Of a stretch of 64,000 bases of DNA, positions 55,004 to 64,000 are shown piece after piece. Location: contig JAFEDS010000009.1 of NCBI GenBank assembly GCA_018241505.1, forward strand, positions 590,564 through 654,563, read 5' to 3'. A model generated the notes under the pieces. The model ran no database searches. It saw only the letters and a list, made by a program, of their open reading frames with translations, and was not told the DNA's origin. The translations under genes were made by a program, and so were the position numbers. This DNA comes from Pseudomonadota bacterium. Lineage in GTDB: Bacteria > Pseudomonadota > Gammaproteobacteria > Steroidobacterales > Steroidobacteraceae. The stretch's first letter is position 1. Each line of letters starts with the position of its first letter.

Positions 55004-55011
55004 ATGACTAT
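54996..55011. promoter_or_regulatory. Possible ArsR operator at the start codon
   Basis: ATAGCCATATGACTAT is a palindrome except for one base pair (C/A). It covers the arsR start codons. Binding here would block both start of transcription, if the message is nearly leaderless, and translation. Assignment is by pattern only. Confidence 0.4.
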
Positions 55012-55130
55012 AGAACACATCGTCGTCTCACGCAAATCCGCGACTCACTGGCTTCGTTCAAGTACTTCGTCGAAAACGGTCAGTGTTACGAGAGGAAACA
55101 CTCGACACTGTCGAGGGCATCAGCGGTCTT

Positions 55131-56696
55131 CTAAGCGCGGAAGCAGCCTGGTGCTGGCGCCTCTTTCGTGGCTGGTTTGGATTTCCGCCCGCGCCTGATA
55201 AGGAGCGCGCCGCCGCACAAAGTGGCGCCGAACAGCGCGCTGGCGAGCAACCCCACCCTCGCGAATACTGTTGGCTCTAGGCCACGTGGCAGCCGCATGT
55301 CGATGATGCCGGCCTCGTGGCGCGGCACAGTGGCCAGCAGTCTCCCCTTTGCGTCAATCACAGCCGAGATGCCGTTGGTCGTGGCGCGAATGATCGGCAG
55401 GCCTTCTTCGATGGCTCGCAGTCGAGTTTGCGCGAGATGTTGCGGTGGACCAGAGGGTCCGAACCAGGCGTCATTCGACGGGTTGAACAGGAAATCGGGA
55501 CGTTGCGCCCGATCGATCACGTGCCCGGAAAAGACGATTTCATAGCAGATCTGCACGCCTACCGATCCGAAGTCTGCGAGGGGAAAAGTGCGCGGACCAG
55601 GGCCCGCGCTGAAGTCGCCCTCACCAGCCACGAGTCTCGACAGGCCGAGTCGAGAGAGCACCGACCGCCAGGGGAGGTATTCTCCGAAAGGCACCAGGTG
55701 TGCTTTGTCGTACCGCCAAAGGAGACTTCCGTGTCCGTCCATGCCAAACACGCTGTTGTAGTAGATGAGGTCGCCGGAAGCATCGAGCGCGACTGAGTCA
55801 CCGCCGATCAACAGTACATCCTTCGGCCCGAGCAACTTCTCGAGCGCTGTACGCTCAGGGTCATCCAGTTGTAAATAGCCGTTGGCGGCGGCTTCGGGCC
55901 AGAGTAGCACCCTCGGCGTCCGGCCGGGTGGACCCGAGAGTGAAGCGTAGGTCTTCGCGTTGCGGGATTGCGCTTTCGGATTCTCCTTTTCGTCCTGGGA
56001 GATGTTGGGCTGAATGACTCGTACGGGAATGGCTATCCCTCGCGGCTCTCCGGCGGAGAGCTCGTCAGCGGTCCAGACCAACAGGGGCACTGGGACGGTG
56101 AACGACACGATGATCAGCGTTGTTTTCCACTCGCCACGGAACAGTGCCCAGACAGCCCCTGCGGCGAGAACGGCCGCTGCTGAGAGCCCGTACGCGCCCA
56201 CCCAGGAAGCCCCTCGGGCGACGAACGGCCATGGCAGCCAGATGACGCCGAGCGGGTTCCACGGGAAGCCGCTCAACACCGTGGCGCGCAGATACTCCGT
56301 CAGCATCCAGGCCGCGGCGAAGTACAGAACAAACCGCAAACGGTCGTCGCGACCTGGCCAGCGCGCGAGGGCGCAGGCAATAGCCGGGTAGAGGGCGAGA
56401 TACAACGATAACAGCAACACGCCGGCGACCCCGAACCAACGCGGCATCTTGTCCTGGTAGGTGAACGCTGTGGCAATCCAATCCAGACTCCACCCAAACT
56501 GGCCAATGCCGAACAACCATCCCCCGAAAAACGCGCTGCGCACTCCATGTGCTGACATCGTGTAATCGGCCAGTAGTGCATAGGCCCCGAGCGTAACCGG
56601 CCACAGATCAAACGGCTCGAAGCCCAGTGCGGAGAGGACGCCGGCCACAAGCAAAATGACCCAACGGATGGTGTGCGTATGGGGCAAGGATTTCAC
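55131..56696 (-). CDS. lnt: Apolipoprotein N-acyltransferase Lnt
   Basis: A 521-residue enzyme that adds the third acyl chain to lipoproteins in the inner membrane. The N-terminal ~210 residues contain six helices (VILLVAGVLSALGFEPFDLWP onward), then a nitrilase domain with the Glu in VLLWPEAAANG, Lys in YDKAHLVPFGEYLPWR and the nucleophile Cys in GVQICYEIVF. FNPSNDAWFGPSGPPQHLA and RATTNGISAVID are also conserved, and a last helix ends the protein. It is a core Gram-negative function, though the copy here lies in accessory surroundings and may be a second copy. The C-terminus carries a short basic tail. Confidence 0.93.
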   Translation of the reverse strand: MKSLPHTHTIRWVILLVAGVLSALGFEPFDLWPVTLGAYALLADYTMSAHGVRSAFFGGWLFGIGQFGWSLDWIATAFTYQDKMPRWFGVAGVLLLSLYLALYPAIACALARWPGRDDRLRFVLYFAAAWMLTEYLRATVLSGFPWNPLGVIWLPWPFVARGASWVGAYGLSAAAVLAAGAVWALFRGEWKTTLIIVSFTVPVPLLVWTADELSAGEPRGIAIPVRVIQPNISQDEKENPKAQSRNAKTYASLSGPPGRTPRVLLWPEAAANGYLQLDDPERTALEKLLGPKDVLLIGGDSVALDASGDLIYYNSVFGMDGHGSLLWRYDKAHLVPFGEYLPWRSVLSRLGLSRLVAGEGDFSAGPGPRTFPLADFGSVGVQICYEIVFSGHVIDRAQRPDFLFNPSNDAWFGPSGPPQHLAQTRLRAIEEGLPIIRATTNGISAVIDAKGRLLATVPRHEAGIIDMRLPRGLEPTVFARVGLLASALFGATLCGGALLIRRGRKSKPATKEAPAPGCFRA

Positions 56697-56725
56697 GGCG
56701 GCGCGTCCGGGCCTTAGATACAGAC

Positions 56726-57406
56726 TCAGCCGTTAGGGGCGATGCTGGGTTCTCCGCGCTGCACGGGATGTCCGTCGGCCTGCCATTCCAAGAAGCCCCC
56801 TTCGAGGCGCCGGGCCGGAAGTCCGGCGGTGCGGAGGATCTCGACAGCCTGATAGGCGTAGACGCAGTAAGGGCCGCGACAGCAGGCGACGATTTCGCAA
56901 CCTCGCGGCACCTCCTTGAGGCGTTGTCGGAGATCGGTCACGGGAATACTTATGGCGCCCGGGACGTGGCCCGCGACGTACTCCTCGTACGGTCGCACAT
57001 CGATCACGACGACGGACCGCCGACGCAGCCGTTTGAGCAGCGCATCCCGCGTGACCGGTTCGAGGCGATCGCGATCTCGATAGTAGTGCTGCACCAGACG
57101 ATCCAACTCGGCGAGATTGCGCTCGCCGACCCGCCACAGGGCGCGGATGAGCGAGATGATTTCCCGATCCGCCAGTGCGTAGACGACGTGCGTTCCGGAT
57201 TTGCGTGTCGTGACGAGACTCGCTCGTCGCAGCTGCTGAAGGTGCTGCGAGGCGTTACCGACAGAGAGGCCGGCAGCGAGGGCCAGGCGCTCCACACTCC
57301 GCTCGCCCTGGCACAGCACATCCAGCAGCTCCAGCCGATGCGGGCTACCCAACGCACGGGCGACCCGGGCAAATTGTTCGAACACCAGCTGCTTGGATGC
57401 ACTCAT
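56726..57406 (-). CDS. ArsR regulator fused to a rhodanese domain
   Basis: A 226-residue fusion. Residues ~1-100 are an ArsR winged helix (RVARALGSPHRLELLDVLCQGERSVE, quoted in part, then SVGNASQHLQQLRRASLVTT). Residues ~125-220 are a rhodanese with active-site Cys in IVACCRGPYCVYAYQAVEIL. The architecture matches sulfur- or redox-sensing ArsR-rhodanese regulators. ATG 57406 has GGAAGGA upstream. It diverges from the DUF255-DsbD fusion gene, with a partial dyad between, and is probably the regulator of that gene. Confidence 0.88.
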   Translation of the reverse strand: MSASKQLVFEQFARVARALGSPHRLELLDVLCQGERSVERLALAAGLSVGNASQHLQQLRRASLVTTRKSGTHVVYALADREIISLIRALWRVGERNLAELDRLVQHYYRDRDRLEPVTRDALLKRLRRRSVVVIDVRPYEEYVAGHVPGAISIPVTDLRQRLKEVPRGCEIVACCRGPYCVYAYQAVEILRTAGLPARRLEGGFLEWQADGHPVQRGEPSIAPNG

Positions 57407-57451
57407 TCTGATTCCTTCCGGCGCGCTGAGGTGCGTCGTTCCGAAACCCGG

Positions 57452-57479
57452 AGTATATTCAAGAGATCCATGGAATACT
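57452..57479. promoter_or_regulatory. Possible operator between arsR-rhodanese and the DUF255 fusion gene
   Basis: AGTATATTC (57452-57460) and GGAATACT (57472-57479) form an imperfect inverted repeat about 11 bases apart, lying 14 bases before the plus-strand start. Sulfur-sensing ArsR proteins bind ATTC...GAAT-type dyads, which this resembles, though with different spacing. Confidence 0.4.
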
Positions 57480-57492
57480 GCAGAAGAGGCCA

Positions 57493-59970
57493 ATGCCAGC
57501 GGCTTTACGCACTCGTTGCACTCCCGGCGCCTCTGGCGCGTGTCGTGCCGTTTTGGCTGCCCCACGAGCTGCCGCGCTGCGGACTGCGGTCGCAGCCCTC
57601 GGGGTCGCTCTTCTCTTCAATGGCTCGGTGACGGCGGCTGATAGCGGGACCCACGGCGGCGAGTTCACGAACCGTCTCGTGAACTCGGCCGATCCCTATC
57701 TCCTGCTGCACGCCCACAATCCCGTCGACTGGTATCCGTGGGGGGCCGAGGCACTCGAGCGCGCCAGGCGTGAGGACAAACCCATTTTCCTATCGGTCGG
57801 ATATAGCACCTGTTTCTGGTGCCACGTGGCGGAACGCACGATCTACTCCAACCCGGCGATAGCGAAACTGATGAACGACTGGTTCATCAACATCAAGGTT
57901 GATCGCGAGGAGCGACCGGACATTGATCAGGTATACATGCTGGCCACGGAAGTCCTGACAGGGCAGGGCGGATGGCCCAACAACGTGTTTCTGACACCCG
58001 ATCTGCAGCCGTTCTATGCCGGCAGCTACTTCGCGCCCACGGACGACCCGGCCGCCGGTCCCGGCTTTCCCACCGTGCTGCGCGCCATGCACGAGGCTTG
58101 GACAGCCAAGCGCTCGCAGGTGCTCGAGCGCGCCGCAAGTGTCGGGAAGTCGATGCGTCAGGCGCAATCCGCAATGACCGAATCCTCTTCGGTGCCGGTG
58201 AGCCCGGCGGACTGGGCGAACGCCGCGAGCGCATCGCTGCTGTCGCAGTTTGATGAGACTCACGCGGGGTTTGGAACTCGCGGGCCGAAGTTTCCCAGAG
58301 CGCCCGAGTTGGAGCTGCTGCTCGCGCAGGCTCGGATCCATCACGACGCGCATGCCCAGCATGCGGCTCTCCAGACGCTAGATGCCATCTTCTACGGTGG
58401 CATTCACGACCACCTGGCCGGAGGGTTTCATCGCTACAGCACCGAGCCGACCTGGTCGATTCCTCACTTCGAGAAAATGCTCTATGACAACGCGCAACTG
58501 CTCCGCCTATATGCTGAAGTGTTTGAGTTGACGGGCAATCCGCTCTATCGGTATGCAACGCAGGAGACTGCGCACTACCTGCTTGACCAGATGAGCACGC
58601 CGGCGGCGGCCGGATTCTTCACCGCGCAGGATTCCCAAGTCGACGGGGTTGAGGGTTCAAGCTACGTGTGGACCCGTGAGGAGATTGTGCACTGGCTCGG
58701 CGACGACCGTGCCCGGCGCTTCTTCAAAGTCTACGAGCTGACTCCAATACCGCGACAGGCGCCTCTGGGGCTGCAGCAGCCGGATTCGCAGTCTAGAGGA
58801 CAGCCGGGTGTCCTTCGGATCCGTCTCCCAATCGAAAGGACGGTGAAAGAGGCCGGTTTCCAGACCGCCGTGGCAATGATCGAAAGTCTCGCGTCAGACC
58901 GGGCAGCGCTGCTGGCCGCGCGCGAGCGCCGTCCCCAGCCTGCGCGGGATGAAAAGATCCTGACAGGCCTGAATGGTCTTGCGATTAGCGCCTTTACGGT
59001 GGCCGGTCGAGTGCTTCATGATCCGTCTTATATCCAGCACGCACAGGATCTCGCCGACCGAGTCTGGAAGGTGGCCTACGATCCTAAGACCAACGTAGTC
59101 CAACACGAGAGTTTTCGAGGCGCTGCGCACACGGACGGATTTCTGCCGGACTATGCCGAGCTGGGCCAGGCGTTCATGGCGTTGGCGGTCGCAACGGGCG
59201 ATACACGCTGGAGGGAGCGGGCCACGCTGCTCGCTGATGCCATCGTTGCTCGGTTCGAACGCAAGGACGGCTCATTCGCACTGAGCGTCCAGCAGCGAGA
59301 GCTGCTCATCCCGCCGACAGAGGACGGCGATGGTGACACACCTTCAGGTACCTCCGGCGCAATCGATTTGCTTCTGCAACTCGCCTCAACAACCCAAGCC
59401 GACCCTCGGTTCGCCTCCGGTGCGTCGCGCGCAGTGAATCGGATGAGCGGCGTCTATCAGCAAAGTCCTGCCGCCTGGGGCGCCGCGCTGGTCAGCCTCA
59501 ATCTCCATCCCGCGCCAGGGACCAAGACAGTGCAGACGTCGCCTCCCGCGCCAAGCAATGAGCGCAGCCGCTTCGCCCCACCCGTGACGGCCGATCATCT
59601 CCATATATCGGCAAGCGCAAACAGCAGCGCCGCGGAGGATCAGATTGTTGTGACCGTCGCGGTCGATCCGGGCTATCACATCAATGCGAACCCCGCTTCC
59701 TTCGACTACTTGATCCCGACTTCTGTGCAGTTCTCACACCTCAGTCCCATACGCGTGAAGTACCCCGATGCGACCCGCTTCAAAGCCGAGTTCGCCCCGG
59801 CGGGACTCAACGTCTATGAGGGGGCCGTGCAGCTGCGTGCGATATTTCCGTCCCACACCCTGAGCAGCTCGGACGCTGTCCAGGGAATCGTTACGGCTCA
59901 GGCCTGCGATCTCAAAGTGTGCCTGCCGCCCTCCAAGATCGCTTTCTTGGTGAAAGCGGTCGGGCCGTGA
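57493..59970 (+). CDS. DUF255 thioredoxin-like protein fused to a DsbD alpha domain
   Basis: An 825-residue exported protein. An N-terminal segment ending [17 protein letters not shown] looks like a signal peptide. The DUF255 (YyaL/SSP411-like) part starts [24 protein letters not shown] and has the redox motif [20 protein letters not shown], with [37 protein letters not shown] (quoted in part) and the long six-hairpin domain. The last ~130 residues (from about 690) are a DsbD N-terminal (alpha) domain with [13 protein letters not shown] and [15 protein letters not shown], where the two cysteines are separated by four residues. A DsbD-like electron path feeding a DUF255 protein is unusual. Start ATG 57493 has AGAAGAGG close by. 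Confidence 0.8.
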   Translation: MPAALRTRCTPGASGACRAVLAAPRAAALRTAVAALGVALLFNGSVTAADSGTHGGEFTNRLVNSADPYLLLHAHNPVDWYPWGAEALERARREDKPIFLSVGYSTCFWCHVAERTIYSNPAIAKLMNDWFINIKVDREERPDIDQVYMLATEVLTGQGGWPNNVFLTPDLQPFYAGSYFAPTDDPAAGPGFPTVLRAMHEAWTAKRSQVLERAASVGKSMRQAQSAMTESSSVPVSPADWANAASASLLSQFDETHAGFGTRGPKFPRAPELELLLAQARIHHDAHAQHAALQTLDAIFYGGIHDHLAGGFHRYSTEPTWSIPHFEKMLYDNAQLLRLYAEVFELTGNPLYRYATQETAHYLLDQMSTPAAAGFFTAQDSQVDGVEGSSYVWTREEIVHWLGDDRARRFFKVYELTPIPRQAPLGLQQPDSQSRGQPGVLRIRLPIERTVKEAGFQTAVAMIESLASDRAALLAARERRPQPARDEKILTGLNGLAISAFTVAGRVLHDPSYIQHAQDLADRVWKVAYDPKTNVVQHESFRGAAHTDGFLPDYAELGQAFMALAVATGDTRWRERATLLADAIVARFERKDGSFALSVQQRELLIPPTEDGDGDTPSGTSGAIDLLLQLASTTQADPRFASGASRAVNRMSGVYQQSPAAWGAALVSLNLHPAPGTKTVQTSPPAPSNERSRFAPPVTADHLHISASANSSAAEDQIVVTVAVDPGYHINANPASFDYLIPTSVQFSHLSPIRVKYPDATRFKAEFAPAGLNVYEGAVQLRAIFPSHTLSSSDAVQGIVTAQACDLKVCLPPSKIAFLVKAVGP

Positions 59971-60090
59971 TGACACTCCGTCGAACGAGTCTGGTGCGGG
60001 AGCGCGGCGAAGCGGGGGCACAGGCCCCGCCTGCCGACTCGGGGATCCGAAGAGGGCAGCGTTCGGCATATGCAGCCAGCCAGGCATCTC

Positions 60091-60121
60091 TTGACTCCGT
60101 AGTCGACTACGGCCGTACCGT
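60091..60121 (+). promoter_or_regulatory. MerR-controlled promoter of the MerC-bufferin gene
   Basis: TTGACT (60091-60096), 19-base spacer with the perfect dyad CCGTAGTCGACTACGG, then TACCGT (60116-60121), ~165 bases before the start at 60287. Of the four mer elements this has the most perfect dyad. Confidence 0.85.
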
Positions 60122-60286
60122 TTGCCATCGAGCGCCGCTCGTCGGCGGCACCGGCGCCGCACGCCTATGCGGTTCTCCCGGCGCAGCCGCGATGCAAACG
60201 GCTCGCTGGACGCTGAAGCGCCTGCACTGGCAGCGATGACGGATTTCACCGCGCGGGATGCCGCGCCACCCAGTCGGAGACACTCC

Positions 60287-61057
60287 ATGAAAGCGCTCCT
60301 CAGGCAATTTGCATCGTTGATCGGCGCCGGTATCGCAGCAGCGTGCTGCCTGGGTGTATCGGCGGTTCTGTCCGCTGTGGGAGCTGTCGGCCTTGGGTTT
60401 CTGGTGCACGATGCATATCTATTCCCGCTGTTCGTCGCCTTCGTCGGTGTCAGTGTTTGGATTCTGTATCGCTCCACGGCCAAACGACAGCGTTTGGGAC
60501 CGTTCTGGTTGGGCCTTGCTGGCGGTGGTATCGCGGCCGCGAGCCTGTGGCTGCTCGTAACTGGAATCTACCCGATTGTGTGGAGTCTTTATGCCGGTCT
60601 CGGTGCGCTGATCGCAGGGAGTGTCTGGGATTTTGTGAATGCAGTGAATGCGCGCCGATCGGCAGCGTGCCCCGCCACCGAATCCGTCAAAGCACGTGCG
60701 CCAGTGTTAGCTAAGGCATCGATCGAGGACCCAAAAGCGCTTGATTCAAGATCGGCGGCGGACAACGCGCGGGTTCGCCTCGCCAAAGGCGCAGCATTAG
60801 CTGCGGCGGCGGCCGGCGTGTTCTACGGCCTGTACAAGTCGGTGGATCGATTTGGACAGAAAGCGGAAGCCGGCGCGATCGCCTGCTACGGTATCAATAC
60901 TTGCCGAGGACGATCGGCTTGCTCGACGGCGCAGAACGCGTGCACCGGTCAGAATGCCTGCAAGGGTCGGGGCTGGGTGAATGCGACGCCCCAACAATGC
61001 GCTGCGCAGGGTGGCGTACCGCTTGCGGGCTCACCGGCCGATCCGGACCGAGGTTGA
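60287..61057 (+). CDS. MerC-like mercury transporter fused to a BufA2-type bufferin domain
   Basis: A 256-residue membrane protein. Residues 1-120 carry four helices of the MerC type: a vicinal pair C20-C21 in IAAACCLGVSAVLSAVGAVG, then VFLVAFVGVSVWIL-like, GLAGGGIAAASLWLLVTG and YAGLGALIAGSVWDFVNAV. After a linker (121-166) a fifth hydrophobic segment (KGAALAAAAAGVFYGLYKSV) is followed by a six-cysteine core: C200, C206, C212, C219, C225, C238 in ACYGINTCRGRSACSTAQNA and CTGQNACKGRGW. That core matches BufA2-type bufferin precursors. Four helices plus one puts the core in the periplasm. It has GGAGA six bases before ATG 60287 and a mer promoter upstream. It may act as a tethered periplasmic mercury trap feeding MerC. 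No MNIO gene is adjacent. Confidence 0.7.
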   Translation: MKALLRQFASLIGAGIAAACCLGVSAVLSAVGAVGLGFLVHDAYLFPLFVAFVGVSVWILYRSTAKRQRLGPFWLGLAGGGIAAASLWLLVTGIYPIVWSLYAGLGALIAGSVWDFVNAVNARRSAACPATESVKARAPVLAKASIEDPKALDSRSAADNARVRLAKGAALAAAAAGVFYGLYKSVDRFGQKAEAGAIACYGINTCRGRSACSTAQNACTGQNACKGRGWVNATPQQCAAQGGVPLAGSPADPDRG

Positions 61058-61146
61058 GCCAGAGTAGCGTGCTCCAAGTGACGAGACCTCCAGCGTAACG
61101 CGCATCTATGCCTGTATCCCACTGGCGAAGCCGGGAGGACATAGGC

Positions 61147-61845
61147 TCAGGCGGCCAACTCGGGGATCCAGAAGAGGACCGCATTCAACATATAGAAGCC
61201 CATCCCGATCAGGGTGAGGCCGCCGAGGATCTCAAACGCGCGCCGAAAAGGGGCGAGCGCCTCGAGGTTTTCCAGCCACCCGACCGCAAACGCCCCGAGG
61301 GCCATCGGCACCGCGCGCCCAAGCGCGAAAGCAAACAGCAGCACGACGCCGAGCGCAGCCGAACCGAGGCCGGCCGCCACACCCAGTAACACGACGAGCG
61401 CCGGTGTACACACCGGACACACCGCGACTGCGAATGGTATGCCGAGCAGGAAGGCGCCCCAGGCGACGCTTGGACGCCTGGCCCGGAATCCGAATGCCGG
61501 CAGTGGAATCCGCAGCCATCCTGCCCACACGAGCCCGAGCACGATCAGCAGCGGACCCAAGAACAGCCCCCAACTTCTTCCAGTGACCTCGGCGGCCCAC
61601 TGGCCGCCCAACCCAGCGATGAGTCCGAGCAGGACATGCGTGAGGATCATGCTGAGAATAAACAGCGCGCCGAAGGTCAAAGCCTGGCGCTTGTCCCGTC
61701 CTTTCGTCACGTACGCGAGCGAGACCGGAATGGAGGCCAGCGCCACGGGATTGAAGCTGAACAGAAGACCGGCGAGGAATGCAACACCGGCGGCCGCCAG
61801 GCCTGCGTGTTCGACGGCTTGACGCAGAGCTTGCGCATCCATCAT
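61147..61845 (-). CDS. CcdA-like membrane protein of a metal operon
   Basis: A 232-residue polytopic protein resembling cytochrome-c-biogenesis/DsbD transmembrane regions: GVAFLAGLLFSFNPVALASIPVSLAYVTKG (quoted in part), ALFILSMILTHVLLGLIAGLG, and PFAVAVCPVCTPALVVLLGVA. The usual first redox cysteine (SPCVLPxxP) is replaced by FNPVALASIP, so only the CPVC motif remains. Similar proteins accompany mercury and heavy-metal loci. It starts ATG 61845 overlapping the upstream thioredoxin-like stop by 4 bases. Perhaps a metal transporter rather than an electron carrier. Confidence 0.7.
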   Translation of the reverse strand: MMDAQALRQAVEHAGLAAAGVAFLAGLLFSFNPVALASIPVSLAYVTKGRDKRQALTFGALFILSMILTHVLLGLIAGLGGQWAAEVTGRSWGLFLGPLLIVLGLVWAGWLRIPLPAFGFRARRPSVAWGAFLLGIPFAVAVCPVCTPALVVLLGVAAGLGSAALGVVLLFAFALGRAVPMALGAFAVGWLENLEALAPFRRAFEILGGLTLIGMGFYMLNAVLFWIPELAA

Positions 61846-62102
61846 CCAGTCCCAGTTTGCCGCTGTTTCAGGGCCTCGTGCAGCTGCGGTACTGTTGGCA
61901 TGGAGGTAAACACCAACTCTCCGTCGATCACGATCGCAGGCAGAGTGAGCACGCCGAGCTCGACTGCGTGATCGAGATTCTCGAGCACGTTGAGCTCTCG
62001 CCACTCGAGATCTTCCACGAGCGCCTCCGCGCTGAGGCGAAGCTGTTCGCGCGCCTCGGTACACGCAGAGCAGCCCGGCGTGTAGAACATCTCGACTTTC
62101 AC
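61842..62102 (-). CDS. Small thioredoxin/glutaredoxin-like protein
   Basis: An 86-residue thioredoxin-fold protein with an early Cxx[20 protein letters not shown] (C11, C14), the strand [18 protein letters not shown], and the cis-proline loop [14 protein letters not shown]. No signal peptide, so cytoplasmic. It could reduce or carry metal for the CcdA-like partner. It overlaps both neighbours by 4 bases, so the three genes are one transcript with the MerR-like regulator first. Confidence 0.8.
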   Translation of the reverse strand: MKVEMFYTPGCSACTEAREQLRLSAEALVEDLEWRELNVLENLDHAVELGVLTLPAIVIDGELVFTSMPTVPQLHEALKQRQTGTG

Positions 62103-62542
62103 GACTTCACGCTGCCCATTCGCTCACTGGCCGCACGCGGAGAAATGGACTGCTCCAGCGCCGCAATAATGGTGCACTCCTTCACCGGACGGGCTTCGTT
62201 CGCACATTCGGCGATCAGATGATCCAGCGCCGCCGACATGGCCCTCATGGCGCGAATCTTGTTTTCGATCTGCAGTTTCTTCTCGATGGCTCGCGTGCGA
62301 ACGTCGCCGCAACATGCTTCATCGCGCGTGCGCAACAGCAGCAGCTCGCGTATCTCGGCCAGGGTGAAGCCGCAGTCTTGGGCATGCTTGATGAAGCGGA
62401 TGCGCCGGAGGGCCTCCGGCTCATACAGCCGGAAGCCGGCCGGGCTTTTGGCTGTCGGTTGAACCAGCCCTTCGCGCTCGTAGTAGCGTAGCGTGTCGCG
62501 ACTGACGCCGGTCGAGGAAGCCAATTTGCCGATGGTGAACAT
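62099..62542 (-). CDS. MerR-family metal regulator
   Basis: A 147-residue regulator with the MerR DNA-binding start ([21 protein letters not shown]), a dimerisation helix and cysteines C77, C78, C113 and C123. A Cys near 78, 113 and 123 is the pattern of MerR/PbrR-type sensors for Hg, Pb or Cd, differing from CueR. The ion is not certain. It is the first gene of an operon with a thioredoxin-like and a CcdA-like gene, and its own promoter region carries a matching dyad (62570-62591). It is distinct from the classical merR at 52810. Confidence 0.85.
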   Translation of the reverse strand: MFTIGKLASSTGVSRDTLRYYEREGLVQPTAKSPAGFRLYEPEALRRIRFIKHAQDCGFTLAEIRELLLLRTRDEACCGDVRTRAIEKKLQIENKIRAMRAMSAALDHLIAECANEARPVKECTIIAALEQSISPRAASERMGSVKS

Positions 62543-62562
62543 AGGGGCCCTCTCCGGACCGT

Positions 62563-62594
62563 ATTGTGGACCCTGGAGCTTGCTCCAGGGTCAA
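62563..62594 (-). promoter_or_regulatory. MerR-family operator/promoter of the regulator-thioredoxin-CcdA operon
   Basis: On the minus strand: -35 TTGACC (62594-62589), then a 20-base spacer covered by the dyad ACCCTGGAGC / GCTCCAGGGT (62570-62591), and -10 CACAAT (62568-62563). The ACCCTGGAGC arm is typical of CueR/PbrR/CadR-type promoters, and the long spacer is diagnostic of the MerR family. It indicates autoregulation. Confidence 0.8.
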
Positions 62595-62630
62595 GTCCGT
62601 TGCGGGACCGAAGGGGCAATGCGAGTGGGC

Positions 62631-64000
<1,370 letters not shown>

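Overview
The window comes from a GC-rich Gram-negative bacterium, most likely a proteobacterium. Apolipoprotein N-acyltransferase (Lnt), periplasmic glucan protein OpgD, Tat-type leaders, Mer proteins and bufferins all point that way. There is no rRNA, no convincing tRNA and no CRISPR array, so the genus cannot be fixed. Almost everything looks accessory: a DNA phosphorothioation (PT) defence island on the left, and a long heavy-metal, sulfur and redox resistance region on the right.

Left part, about 1-5400: ~950 bases without a convincing gene, then a protein with the layout of Y1/REP-type transposases but without their catalytic residues, a small helix-turn-helix protein and an Atm1/HMT-type ABC exporter.

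PT defence island, 5430-23281: a PT-associated methyltransferase (minus) and the cysteine desulfurase sspA (plus) diverge from a shared ~320 bp region. A six-gene minus-strand operon, sspB-sspC-sspD-dptF-dptG-dptH, converges on sspA. Modification genes of the single-strand PT system (SspABCD) are therefore joined to the FGH restriction module better known from Dnd systems. This is the most notable system in the window.

Junction, 23282-27300: mostly non-coding, with short repeats, a weak tRNA-3'-end-like string, remains of a proton P-type ATPase, a decayed BufA2-type bufferin and an intact DoxX gene.

Metal and redox region, 27248-39485: an ECF sigma/anti-sigma pair; merTPAB behind a mer promoter; a second ECF sigma gene; a bufferin operon (bufA1-bufB-bufC-doxX) ending in a Tat-exported haloalkane-dehalogenase-like hydrolase; and a DUF6789-like/AhpD-like/thioredoxin/CcdA operon. 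Both ECF genes are preceded by the same promoter pattern (GTAACA-N15-CGTC).

Central plus-strand block, 39903-48047: GH63-like glucosidase, SDR dehydrogenase, AhpD-like protein, two glycosyltransferases and a methylthio-nucleoside phosphorylase (the accessory set of arsenosugar loci), and OpgD.

Right part, 48111-64000: SMR exporter, AhpD-like and DoxX-like genes, a HAD hydrolase with a flavin disulfide reductase, a second merB, merR, an ArsR/SRPBCC/TfoX operon, Lnt, an ArsR-rhodanese regulator divergent from a DUF255-DsbD fusion, a MerC-bufferin fusion, a MerR-like/thioredoxin/CcdA-like operon, and a P1B ATPase running off the right edge. Four near-identical mer operators (31219, 51988, 53216, 60091) with only one classical merR (53214) suggest a dispersed mercury regulon.
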